From Nitrobacteraceae bacterium AZCC 2146 (lineage in GTDB: Bacteria; Pseudomonadota; Alphaproteobacteria; Rhizobiales; Xanthobacteraceae): a stretch of DNA of 64,000 nt. Position 1 is the stretch's first letter. The number at the start of each line of letters is the position of its first letter. The notes under the pieces are model-generated. The model was not told where the DNA came from. It ran no database searches and worked only from the letters and a program-made list of their open reading frames with translations. The stretch is from the NCBI GenBank assembly GCA_036924855.1, contig JBAGRP010000001.1, positions 3,038,001-3,102,000 on the forward strand, written 5' to 3'. Positions 52,687-61,160 of the stretch are shown piece after piece. Position numbers and translations under genes: made by a program.

Positions 52687-52785
52687 ATGAAGATCTATCT
52701 GCTGATGCTGATTATGGGCACCCTTCTGACGGCGATTCATTTTACGTCTGCGCCGCAGAAGCGCTCCGAAACGCTCCCCCAATAA
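52687..52785 (+). CDS. Small membrane peptide (32 aa)
   Basis: ATG 52687 to TAA 52783-52785 encodes MKIYLLMLIMGTLLTAIHFT followed by SAPQKRSETLPQ. One membrane helix with a short polar tail. GGGAGAAGAC precedes it as a ribosome site. It lies between divergent S49 peptidase and convergent methyltransferase genes. It may be a genuine short protein; I cannot name it. Confidence 0.5.
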   Translation: MKIYLLMLIMGTLLTAIHFTSAPQKRSETLPQ

Positions 52786-52799
52786 ACTGCGCCGATCGA

Positions 52800-53564
52800 T
52801 CAGAGCGACGCCCAAGGCAGCGCGGCTTGTCCCGACAGCACTTGCTGTATGTAGGGATCGGGCGCCCCCGCCGCATCCCGAAGCGTCAGGCCTGCGCAAA
52901 TCGCCGCAGGCGCCCGGCCGCCCTTCACCGCACGCACCAGAATCCGGATCGCAGGCTGTGCCGGATCGCCATACACCGGCACGATCGCCAGGCTGCCGAA
53001 GCCGCGATCCAGCGCCGCCAGCACCTCCGAAATTCCGTCGGCCCGCCAGATCAACGTCAGCACGCCGCCGGATTTCAGCAGCCGCCGCGCGGCATGAATC
53101 CAGCTCTCCAGTGTCGCCGCTGTTGCCACATGAGCGACCTCGCGAACCTTGTCTGGCGAGGCACGGTGCCGGACGGGATCGTTGAACGGGGGGTTCATCA
53201 ACACGGCGTCGACGCTGTCCGGCGGCAGCCCCGTCGCGACGAAGGCTTCCGCGGCAGAAGCGATATCCATCACGACGACATCGGCCTGCAGGTCATTCGC
53301 GGCGGCATTGTCGCGCGCCAGCCCTGCCAGCTGCGGATCGATCTCGACCAGCACCAGCGAAATACCGGCAACGCGCCGGGCGACCGCCAGCCCCGCCGTG
53401 CCGACGCCGGACCCAAAATCTACCACCCTGTCGCCTGATTGCGCCGACGTCGCTGCCGCGAGCAATATCGCATCGTGCCCGGCGCGGTGACCGGATGTTG
53501 GTTGCCGCAGCCGCAATTGCCCGCCAAGGAAGGCGTCGTCGGTGGTCTCGATCGCCTCAGTCAT
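52800..53564 (-). CDS. TrmN6-type adenine-N6 methyltransferase
   Basis: A 254-residue SAM-dependent methyltransferase related to TrmN6 (YfiC), which modifies A37 of tRNA-Val. SAM motif DRVVDFGSGVGTAGLAVARR, acidic ISLVLVEIDPQ and the target-base motif LMNPPFND (NPPF). Start ATG 53564 overlaps the DUF2007 stop by eight bases, so it is translated with it; the frame's 53579 ATG is also possible. Family opening LRLRQPTSGHRAGHDAILLAAAT agrees with the group. Confidence 0.9.
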   Translation of the reverse strand: MTEAIETTDDAFLGGQLRLRQPTSGHRAGHDAILLAAATSAQSGDRVVDFGSGVGTAGLAVARRVAGISLVLVEIDPQLAGLARDNAAANDLQADVVVMDIASAAEAFVATGLPPDSVDAVLMNPPFNDPVRHRASPDKVREVAHVATAATLESWIHAARRLLKSGGVLTLIWRADGISEVLAALDRGFGSLAIVPVYGDPAQPAIRILVRAVKGGRAPAAICAGLTLRDAAGAPDPYIQQVLSGQAALPWASL

Positions 53565-53784
53565 TGGCCCGCAGCTCATGGGCGAGGCCGGCGTCGGTCA
53601 GCACCTGCCGCGCTTCGGCGTTGTCGTCCTCATGCACCAGAATCCGGCGCGGAAGCACGCCCAGCGAGCCTTCAATGATGCTCATGTTCTGGTCCAGCAC
53701 CAGGTGATGGATGTTGGCGCCGTCGAGCAATGCTCCCACCGCCGACACCAGCACCACATCGTTGGTCCGCAGCAATTCGCGCAC
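53557..53784 (-). CDS. DUF2007 protein (75 aa)
   Basis: A 75-residue protein, MRELLRTNDVVLVSAVGALLDGANIHHLVLDQNMSIIEGSLGVLPRRILVHEDDNAEARQVLTDAGLAHELRAND. DUF2007 proteins are small, GlnB-like in fold and thought to be signal-transducing. It precedes and overlaps the methyltransferase gene and is divergent from the polyprenyl synthase. Confidence 0.88.
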   Translation of the reverse strand: MRELLRTNDVVLVSAVGALLDGANIHHLVLDQNMSIIEGSLGVLPRRILVHEDDNAEARQVLTDAGLAHELRAND

Positions 53785-54020
53785 TTAAGGCCGCTCCTGT
53801 GTCTGTTGCCGGGCTTATCATTGGAGGGAGTCAACGATCTGACGCCCTTGCCGCGTCCGCCGGCAGTTTCTATTGTGCGGCCCAAGACAATTCATGGGTC
53901 AGTTCAGCAGATGGGGGCATCTGTTTTCAACGTGAATTCGCCCTATCTGGACATAAGCGCATCCTCGTGCGGACCGGTTCGTGGTCCCCTGAAGACGCTC
54001 TCGCAATCGGAGACTTAAGC

Positions 54021-55031
54021 GTGGCGGTGATTGTTCCCTTCGAGAGCCACTCGACAGCATCGATAGATCAACTGGTGGGCCTTGTCGCGGCCGATATGGA
54101 GCGCGTCAACGCGACCATCCTGTCGCGCACCGGCTCGGAAGTCACCATGATCCCGGAGGTCGCCAACCACCTGATCTCGTCGGGCGGCAAGCGGCTGCGG
54201 CCAATGCTGACGCTGGCAATGGCGAACCTCACCGGCTACAGCGGCGAAGGCCATATCAAGCTCGCCGCCTCCGTCGAATTCATGCATACCGCCACCCTGC
54301 TGCATGACGACGTGGTCGATCAGAGCGAATTGCGCCGCGGCAAATTGTCCGCGCGGATGTTGTGGGGCAACGAGGCCAGCGTGCTGGTCGGCGACTTCCT
54401 GCTCGGCCAGGCATTCCGGATGATGGTCGAGGTCGGCTCGCTGCGCGCGCTCGACATCCTGTCGTCGGCCGCCGCCACCATCGCCGAGGGCGAGGTGATG
54501 CAGCTCGCCGCCGCTAAAAATACCGCCACCACCGAAGACGAATATCTCGCCGTGATCCGCGGCAAGACCGCCGAGCTGTTCGCCGCCGCCTGCGAGGTCG
54601 GCCCGGTGATCGCCAACCGCCCGAAGGCCGAACAGACCGCCTGCCGCTCGGTGGGCATGAATCTCGGCATCGCCTTCCAGCTGGTCGATGACGTGCTCGA
54701 CTACGGCGGCAAGGCCGCCAAGCTCGGCAAGAATGTCGGCGACGATTTCCGCGAGGGCAAGATCACACTGCCGGTGGTGCTGGCGTTCCGCCGCGGCAAT
54801 GACGCCGAGCGCGCGTTCTGGATCAAGGCGCTGGAGCGCGGCGAGATCGAGGACGGCGATCTCGATCACGCCATCGGCCTGATGACCAAGCACCGCGCGC
54901 TGGAAGACACCATCAACCGCGCCCAGCATTACGGCGCCATGGCCGTCGATGCGCTGGCGCTGTTTCCGTCGTCACCGATGAAGACCGCGCTCGAACAGGT
55001 CGTGGCGTTCTGCCTGGCAAGGTCGCACTAA
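54021..55031 (+). CDS. ispB: Polyprenyl diphosphate synthase (IspB-type)
   Basis: A 336-residue trans-prenyltransferase making the polyprenyl chain for ubiquinone. First aspartate-rich motif in EFMHTATLLHDDVVDQSELRRG and second in AFQLVDDVLDYGGKAAKLGKNVGDDFREGKITLP. Chain length cannot be read with certainty; alphaproteobacteria usually make decaprenyl. The start is a GTG at 54021 with GGAG eight bases before; the open frame to 53730 lies in the DUF2007 promoter region and is not coding. Divergent from the DUF2007-TrmN6-S49 group. Confidence 0.94.
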   Translation: MAVIVPFESHSTASIDQLVGLVAADMERVNATILSRTGSEVTMIPEVANHLISSGGKRLRPMLTLAMANLTGYSGEGHIKLAASVEFMHTATLLHDDVVDQSELRRGKLSARMLWGNEASVLVGDFLLGQAFRMMVEVGSLRALDILSSAAATIAEGEVMQLAAAKNTATTEDEYLAVIRGKTAELFAAACEVGPVIANRPKAEQTACRSVGMNLGIAFQLVDDVLDYGGKAAKLGKNVGDDFREGKITLPVVLAFRRGNDAERAFWIKALERGEIEDGDLDHAIGLMTKHRALEDTINRAQHYGAMAVDALALFPSSPMKTALEQVVAFCLARSH

Positions 55032-55205
55032 CAGCGCAAACAACTTCATTCCCGCGACGCCTTGGCGCCCGGGGTATGCTGCATTCCCCGCCCTCATGAA
55101 GAGGGCTGTGCGGAACGCGCGGGTGCCCGATGCACCCCATGGCCCGTGCGCAAATGGGGTAGAACAAGCGCGCCCGGGTGAATTTTTTCTTCCCGACCCC
55201 ACGCC

Positions 55206-55279
55206 TGTCATTCCCAGGCGCGCCAATTGGCGCGCCTGGGGGCGAGAGCAGCGCCAGCTGCGAGCGCGTCCGGAATGAC
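55206..55279. repeat. Palindromic intergenic repeat, family A, copy 4
   Basis: TGTCATTCCC to GTCCGGAATGAC, with the 20-bp palindrome (55217-55236) identical to copy 1 at 2352-2371. The 55032-55389 interval also has GC-rich hairpins near 55080-55175 and no gene. Confidence 0.75.
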
Positions 55280-55389
55280 AAAAGGAGAGTGCGGGGGAAT
55301 GACAATTAGAGACTGTGTCGTCGCACGAATCCCGGATTGCGCTGCGCCGCGTCCGGGACATGAGGGACATCGCGTCGCAGGGAGGGGCG

Positions 55390-56274
55390 CTAGCTCAACG
55401 CGCCCGCATGCACCCACCACAGCGGATGCGCGAGCTGGATCGTCTGCGCGGCGCGTCGGGCGTCGGCGTCATTGGCAAAGATCGCGAAGCAGGTTGCACC
55501 GGAGCCGGACATCCGCGCCAGCCGCGTGCCGGCGGCGTCGCGTAGCGCGGACAGCACCTCGCCGATCACCGGCTCGACCTTCAGCGCCGGCGCTTCCAGA
55601 TCATTGGTGCCGGCGGCGAGTGCGACGACCCAGTCGTTGATGGAGGCTCCGTTACCAGGCCACCGCGGCGCCTTCAGCACGTCGGTGACGCCAACGCGGA
55701 GTTCGCCGCTCTTCAGGCCCAATTCCTTGAACACATCCTTGGTCGCTACCGGCACCCGCGGATTGACCATCACGCAAGGCAGCCGCGGCAGGCTGAGCGG
55801 CATCAGGCTTTCGCCGATGCCGGTCATGACGCAAGCCTGTGAGGCCAGACACACCGGGACGTCGGCGCCTGTCAGGCGGGCGACTTCGATCAGGCGGGCA
55901 TCGTCAAGAGCGAGATGGTTGGCGCGCGCCAGCAGGCGCAATGCCGCGGCAGCATCGGCGGAGCCGCCGCCGATTCCCGCCGCCACCGGCAACTGCTTGT
56001 CGAGCGCAAAGCTGCCGAATGTAAGAGCTTCGACCCGCTCGCCGAGCAGGCGCGCGGCCTTGATGACGAGGTTGTCGTCGGTGTCGCCGCATTCCTGCGC
56101 GCGCGGCCCCGTGGTCGTCAAGGCAAGCCCGACGCCAGCATCTAGCGTCAGGCGGTCCGCGCAATCGGCGAACGCCACGACACTTTCGAGATCGTGATAG
56201 CCATCGACACGGCGGCCAACCACCCGAAGGGTCAGATTGACCTTGGCCCGTGCGTCTTCCCCCAGCGCCGACAT
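55390..56274 (-). CDS. ispE: 4-diphosphocytidyl-2-C-methyl-D-erythritol kinase
   Basis: A 294-residue GHMP kinase of the MEP isoprenoid pathway, which phosphorylates CDP-ME at the 2-OH. It shows the family's KVNLTLRVVGRRVDGYHDLESVVAFAD start and the ATP-binding LPVAAGIGGGSADAAAALRLLA. Length and start are normal. With IspB, ETF-QO and others nearby it marks a housekeeping region, but the TPR gene lies 31 bases upstream on the same strand and may share its transcript. Confidence 0.96.
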   Translation of the reverse strand: MSALGEDARAKVNLTLRVVGRRVDGYHDLESVVAFADCADRLTLDAGVGLALTTTGPRAQECGDTDDNLVIKAARLLGERVEALTFGSFALDKQLPVAAGIGGGSADAAAALRLLARANHLALDDARLIEVARLTGADVPVCLASQACVMTGIGESLMPLSLPRLPCVMVNPRVPVATKDVFKELGLKSGELRVGVTDVLKAPRWPGNGASINDWVVALAAGTNDLEAPALKVEPVIGEVLSALRDAAGTRLARMSGSGATCFAIFANDADARRAAQTIQLAHPLWWVHAGALS

Positions 56275-56305
56275 CGGCGAACCCTGCCCTTTCGATCAGC
56301 CGCCC

Positions 56306-58090
56306 TCAGCCGCCCTTGCCGTCTTCTTTTTTCTTGTCCGCCGAGGCGGCAGAAGAGGAGGCATCATCCGCCAAGCCGTTTTCGATCTTGGCTTCGATCT
56401 TCGGCAGCTCTTCCGCTTCCGGCTTCAGGTCGCGGGCATGCGCCCACTGGAATTTTGCTTCCAGCGTGCGGCCGACGCGCCAATAGGCATCGCCGAGATG
56501 GTCGTTGATGGTGGGATCTTCCGGCTTCAGATCGATGGCGCGCTCCAGCGTCTTCACCGCGTCCTCGTAGTTGCCGATGCGGAAATATGCCCAGCCCAGC
56601 GAATCGACGATGTAGCCGTCGTCCGGGCGCTGATCGACGGCGCGCTTGATCATCTTCATGGCGTCGTCGAGATTGATGCCTTGGTCGATCCAGGAATAGC
56701 CGAGATAGTTCAGCACATGCGGCTGCTCGGGCTGCAGTTCGAGCGCCTTGCGCATGTCGGTCTCCGCCTTGGCCCACTGCTTGGAGCGCTCCTGGCAGAT
56801 GCCGCGGAAGTAGAAATACACCCAGTTCGGCTTGTCGGACTGGGCGGCCAGCACGTCGATGCCCTGGGTGTAGGTCTGCGCGCAGTCGGCGAATTTCTTG
56901 CGGCCGCGCTCGATGTTACCGAGCGCCATGATGGCTTCGAGATCCTTCGGATCTTCCTTCACCACGCCCCTGAGGATCGTGATCGCCTCGTCGCTGCGGT
57001 CGGCGGCGTCGAGATCGGTGGCCTGCTGGATCTGCGCATTGCGCTTCAGCGCCGAATTGGCCGGCACGCGCTCATAGACCTTGATCGCCATCTGCGGCTT
57101 CTTCACCGACTCGTAGAGATCGGCGAGCGACAGCAGCGCCAGCGAATGGTTGGGCGCGAGATACAGCGACAGCTGCAGATAGACCAGCGCAAGGTCTTCG
57201 CCGCCGCGGCGAGTCAGCGAAGCACCGATGCCGTACAGCGCTTCGGCGGCACCGGTCTGCGGGCTATCCACCAGCGGCGTCAGCTTCTTGCCGGCCTGGG
57301 TCTCGCGGATACCTTCCAGCACCAGCGGATGACGCGCCAGCTTCTTGTTGAAATTCTCGTAGACGGCCAGCGCCGCTGCGTCGTCCTTGTTGCGCGACAG
57401 CCAGCGCGCATAGGCGTCGGCGACGCGCAGCGCGGAATCATCGAGCTTGTAGGCGCGCTCGAAGCGCGCGCCGGCGTCCTTCTGCTTGCCGGCGAGATCG
57501 AGCAGCATGCCGGCATGGAGATCCTTGAAGATCGGATACCATTCCGGTCCGGCCAGCTTGTCGATGTTGGAAATCGCCGTCTTGCTGTCGCCGGCGCCGT
57601 AGCTGGCCCAGCCCGACAGCAGTGTTGCGACCAGATCGGTGATCGGTCCGCGGACCGACTGATTGATGTTCTGCTGCGCGGCGGCGTATTTCTTCAGCTT
57701 GAGATCACGGACGCCGACCACGAGGCGCGCCACGCGGTTGGATTTGTCGATCAGCAGGATGCGATCGGCCAGCTTCACGGCCTCATCGATATCGCCGTCG
57801 GCGAGCGAGGAGATGAAGGCGCGGTCCAGCAGTTCGTTGTTCTTCGGATCGGTGCGCAACGCCGAGCGGTAAAACGCCGCAGCTGAGGTGGCGTCGCGTT
57901 CAACGCTGGCGTGGCGCGCGGCGAGGTAGCTGCCGGCGGTGGTCAGTGATTTCAGATCGCGGCTGCTGGGAAACTGCGCCGAACTGTCGGCGGTATGGTC
58001 GGGGGTCTGCGCGAGAAGCTGGCCCGGCATCGCAATCACCGCGAAAGCGGCGGCGGCGAGCGTCAAGCGATTGAAACGAATGGAAAACAT
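56306..58090 (-). CDS. Large secreted TPR protein
   Basis: A 594-residue protein with a signal peptide (LAAAAFAVIAMPGQLLAQ) and about ten TPR units from residue ~45 to ~560 (examples: AKHASVERDATSAAAFYRSALRTDPKNNELL, IYVRQ... and YFRIGNYEDAVKTLERAIDLKPEDPTINDHLGDAYWRVGRTLEAKFQWAHARDLKPE). Such proteins are involved in outer-membrane or envelope assembly; the specific role is unknown. The C-terminus is charged (SAASADKKKEDGKGG). Together with ispE in a possible operon. Found widely in alphaproteobacteria next to ispE and ETF-QO. Confidence 0.88.
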   Translation of the reverse strand: MFSIRFNRLTLAAAAFAVIAMPGQLLAQTPDHTADSSAQFPSSRDLKSLTTAGSYLAARHASVERDATSAAAFYRSALRTDPKNNELLDRAFISSLADGDIDEAVKLADRILLIDKSNRVARLVVGVRDLKLKKYAAAQQNINQSVRGPITDLVATLLSGWASYGAGDSKTAISNIDKLAGPEWYPIFKDLHAGMLLDLAGKQKDAGARFERAYKLDDSALRVADAYARWLSRNKDDAAALAVYENFNKKLARHPLVLEGIRETQAGKKLTPLVDSPQTGAAEALYGIGASLTRRGGEDLALVYLQLSLYLAPNHSLALLSLADLYESVKKPQMAIKVYERVPANSALKRNAQIQQATDLDAADRSDEAITILRGVVKEDPKDLEAIMALGNIERGRKKFADCAQTYTQGIDVLAAQSDKPNWVYFYFRGICQERSKQWAKAETDMRKALELQPEQPHVLNYLGYSWIDQGINLDDAMKMIKRAVDQRPDDGYIVDSLGWAYFRIGNYEDAVKTLERAIDLKPEDPTINDHLGDAYWRVGRTLEAKFQWAHARDLKPEAEELPKIEAKIENGLADDASSSAASADKKKEDGKGG

Positions 58091-58345
58091 AGCGTTCGCC
58101 TAGCTCCAGGATTTACGGGCAAGATTTCGAGACAAGCTCGGATGTGCAACCGATCCGGCAGCATCACGCCGTATGACAATGCCGCGTTTGGCGTTCAATC
58201 GCAAGGATCGGGGGCGCGGACCGGATCAGTAGCTCCATGGCGGACCCAGCCGCGATTTGCGCCAGCAACCCTGAAAACGCTTTCACTGTGGCGGTATCGT
58301 GACGTCACGCGCGCCCGGAGCGCGCGGCCGCTCACGCAATCGTGG

Positions 58346-60004
58346 TTACATCGCCTCGTAGTTCGGCCCGCCGCCGCCTTCCGGCGGAACCCAGGTGATA
58401 TTGCCGTTGGGGTCCTTCACGTCGCAGGTTTTGCAGTGGACGCAATTCTGCGCGTTGATCTGGAAGCGCGGCCCGGCGGTTTCCTCGACCCATTCATAGA
58501 CGCCCGCCGGGCAATAGCGATTCGAGGGGCCGGCATAGACGTCGAGCTCCGACGTCTTCTGCAGGTTCATGTCGGCGACCTTGAGATGGATCGGCTGATC
58601 CTCCTCGTGATTGGTATTGGAGAGGAACACCGACGACAGACGGTCGAACGTCAGCTTGCCGTCCGGCTTCGGATAGACGATCGGCTGATAGTCCTTCGCC
58701 GGCTTCAGCGTCTTGCGATCCGGCTTGGCGTGCTTGAGCGTGCCGAACAGCGAAAAGCCGAACGTGTTGCACCACATGTCGAAACCGCCCAGCGCATTGC
58801 CGAGCAGCGTGCCGAATTTCGACCACAGCGGCTTGGCGTTGCGGACCGGAAACAGGTCCTTGCCGATCGAGGACGACCGCCAGCCGTTTTCGTAATCGAC
58901 CAGTTCATCATTGGCGCGGCCGGCCTGCAGCGCGGCGTTGACGTGCTCGGCGGCCTGCATGCCGCTGGCCATGGCATTGTGGACGCCCTTGATGCGCGGC
59001 ACGTTGACGAAGCCCGCCGCGCAGCCGATCAGCGCACCGCCGGGGAAGGTCAGGCGCGGCACCGACTGATAGCCGCCTTCGGTGATCGCCCGCGATCCAT
59101 AGGCCAGACGCTTCGCGCCGGCGAAGGTGTCGCGGATCCTGGGGTGGGTCTTGAAGCGCTGGAATTCCTCGAACGGATAGAGATACGGATTTTCGTAATT
59201 CAGGTGCAGGACAAAGCCGACGGCCACCAGATTATCGTCGTAGTGATACAGGAACGAGCCGCCGCCGGTGTCGTTGTCGAGCGGCCAGCCGAACGAGTGC
59301 TGCACCGTGCCCTTCTTGTGCTTGGCCGGATCAATCTGCCAGATTTCCTTGAGCCCGATGCCGAACTTGCCCGGTTCGCAATCCTTGTCGAGCGCGAACT
59401 TGGCGATCAGCTGCTTGGTCAGACTGCCGCGCGCGCCTTCGGCGAACAGCGTGTACTTGCCGAGCAGCTCCATGCCGCGCGTGAACGAATCCTTCGGCTT
59501 GCCGTCGCGCCCGATGCCCATGTCGCCAGTGGCGATGCCGCGCACCGCGCCGTTCTCGTCGTAGAGCGTTTCGGCCGCGGCGAAGCCCGGATAGATCTCG
59601 ACGCCGAGCGCCTCGGCCTTGGCGCCGAGCCAGCGGCACACCATGCCGAGCGAGGTGATGTAGCAGTGATGGTTATTCATCAGCGGCGGCATCAGGAAGT
59701 TCGGCAGCCGGAAGCCGCCGGTCTTCGTCAGCAGGTAGAACTGATCGTCCTTGACCTGGGTCTTCAGCGGGCAATCGGCGTCGTCGCGCCAGTCCGGGAT
59801 CAATTTGTCGAGCGACACCGGATCGATCACCGCACCGGATAAGATGTGCGCGCCGACTTCAGAGCCCTTTTCGACCACCACGATCGACAGCTCCGCGTTG
59901 AGCTGCTTCAGCCGGATCGCGGCGGCCAGGCCGGACGGGCCGGCGCCGACGATGACGACATCGAATTCCATGGACTCGCGCAGCGGCAGTTCTTCAGTGC
60001 TCAT
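58346..60004 (-). CDS. Electron transfer flavoprotein-ubiquinone oxidoreductase
   Basis: A 552-residue inner-membrane-associated FAD/4Fe-4S enzyme that passes electrons from ETF to ubiquinone. FAD site VVIVGAGPSGLAAAIRLKQL, ubiquinone and membrane segment (DTGGGSFLYHYDDNLVAVGFVLHLNYENPYLYPFEEF), and C-terminal cluster ligands in RYCPAGVYEW, then NAQNCVHCKTCDVKDPNGNITWVPPEGGGGPNYEAM. It supports fatty-acid and amino-acid oxidation. A single gene; no etfAB nearby. Length typical. Confidence 0.97.
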   Translation of the reverse strand: MSTEELPLRESMEFDVVIVGAGPSGLAAAIRLKQLNAELSIVVVEKGSEVGAHILSGAVIDPVSLDKLIPDWRDDADCPLKTQVKDDQFYLLTKTGGFRLPNFLMPPLMNNHHCYITSLGMVCRWLGAKAEALGVEIYPGFAAAETLYDENGAVRGIATGDMGIGRDGKPKDSFTRGMELLGKYTLFAEGARGSLTKQLIAKFALDKDCEPGKFGIGLKEIWQIDPAKHKKGTVQHSFGWPLDNDTGGGSFLYHYDDNLVAVGFVLHLNYENPYLYPFEEFQRFKTHPRIRDTFAGAKRLAYGSRAITEGGYQSVPRLTFPGGALIGCAAGFVNVPRIKGVHNAMASGMQAAEHVNAALQAGRANDELVDYENGWRSSSIGKDLFPVRNAKPLWSKFGTLLGNALGGFDMWCNTFGFSLFGTLKHAKPDRKTLKPAKDYQPIVYPKPDGKLTFDRLSSVFLSNTNHEEDQPIHLKVADMNLQKTSELDVYAGPSNRYCPAGVYEWVEETAGPRFQINAQNCVHCKTCDVKDPNGNITWVPPEGGGGPNYEAM

Positions 60005-60161
60005 AATTATGATCTCAGACCCGTTTCCAACCCGATCAGAACGCTTCTAAGGGCTGTTGTTTCCGATTTTTGCGGCAAGAACAACCACCGAAATGCTGCC
60101 GCGGACGTTTCGCTGCAGCGCGATCCGGTCTAGATTGGCGCCATGCCCATGATATCCCGCC

Positions 60162-61004
60162 ATGACGCCTGAGCCCGCGCCCACCGTCGCCCAATTGCTG
60201 GCCTTTTATCGCGAGGCCGGAGTCGATTGCGCCCTGATGGACGAGCCGGTCAACCGGCTCTCCGACATGGATGCCGCACCGGTCCGGGAGCCGACCGAGG
60301 CCGCGCCGAAGCGGCCGATTTTGGCCTCGATGCAGCCGAACGTCCCGGCGCGGCCGATGCCCGCAGCAAAGGTCGAGCTCGCGCCGGACGTGGCGATCAA
60401 TGCCGCCCGGGAAGCCGCGCGCACGGCGCCGTCGCTGGAGGTGCTGCGCAGCCTGCTGGAGGGCTTCGACGGCTGCGCGCTGAAATCCACCGCGACGCGG
60501 CTGGTGTTCGCCGACGGCAATCCGCAGGCGCGCATCATGTTCGTCGGCGAGGCACCGGGCCGTGACGAGGATATCGAGGGCCTGCCGTTCGTCGGCCGCT
60601 CCGGCAAGCTGCTCGACCGGATGATGGCGGCGATCGGGCTCAACCGCACAAGCGCCTACATCGCCAATGTGATTCCGTGGCGGCCGCCGGGCAACCGCAC
60701 GCCGACGCCGCAGGAGACCCAGATCTGCCTGCCGTTCATCCAGCGCCAGATCGAACTGGTCAATCCGGACATCCTGGTCACGCTCGGCAATCCTTCCACC
60801 CAGACGCTGCTGCAGACCCGCGATGGCATCATGAAGTCGCGGGGACGCTGGGTCGATTACGACACCGGCACCCGGAAGATCCGCGCCATTGCCAGCTTCC
60901 ATCCGGCCTATCTGCTGCGCTCGCCCTCCTACAAGCGGATGGCGTGGCTGGATCTGCGGTCGATTGCAAAGGCGCTAGAAGCGTTGCCCGCTCGTAATCC
61001 GTAG
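60162..61004 (+). CDS. Family-4 uracil-DNA glycosylase, without full Fe-S ligand set
   Basis: A 280-residue UDG family 4 protein, removing uracil from DNA. Active-site motif VGEAPGRDED (residues 128-137), ANVIPWRPPGNR (168-179) and the HPAYLLR motif (247-253). N-terminal ~90 residues are a linker region. Compared with Thermus UDG, the four cluster cysteines correspond to C105, K108, W173 and C189: only two remain, so a 4Fe-4S cluster is doubtful. Divergent from ETF-QO. Start ATG 60162. Confidence 0.9.
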   Translation: MTPEPAPTVAQLLAFYREAGVDCALMDEPVNRLSDMDAAPVREPTEAAPKRPILASMQPNVPARPMPAAKVELAPDVAINAAREAARTAPSLEVLRSLLEGFDGCALKSTATRLVFADGNPQARIMFVGEAPGRDEDIEGLPFVGRSGKLLDRMMAAIGLNRTSAYIANVIPWRPPGNRTPTPQETQICLPFIQRQIELVNPDILVTLGNPSTQTLLQTRDGIMKSRGRWVDYDTGTRKIRAIASFHPAYLLRSPSYKRMAWLDLRSIAKALEALPARNP

Positions 61005-61015
61005 CAATTGCTGAA

Positions 61016-61156
61016 CCTCATCCTGAGGAGCGCGCACTTGCGCGCGTCTCCAGCAAATGGCGACGCCATTCGCCGGGGATGAGGCGTGTTCATCCTCATG
61101 GTGAGACGGCGCAAGCCAGCGGCGCAATTGCGCCGCATGGCCTCCTCACCATGAGG
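61016..61156. repeat. Palindromic intergenic repeat, family D
   Basis: Contains CCTCATCCTGAGG at 61016-61028 and the 12-bp inverted arms CCTCATGGTGAG (61094-61105) and CTCACCATGAGG (61145-61156), with GCGCAATTGCGC inside. It lies between the convergent UDG and GT39-type genes. Confidence 0.75.
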
Positions 61157-61160
61157 AAGG

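Noticed and set aside
53730..54020. N-terminal extension of the polyprenyl synthase frame
   Set aside because: It overlaps the DUF2007 gene start on the other strand and has no homology features; GTG 54021 has a ribosome site and fits the family.
58091..58345. Gene or RNA between the TPR and ETF-QO genes
   Set aside because: Only a short GC-rich inverted stretch (around 58308-58332) is present; no reading frame or RNA motif stands out.
57995..59842. 615-residue frame opposite ETF-QO
   Set aside because: Antisense shadow; ETF-QO has FAD and 4Fe-4S motifs on the minus strand.
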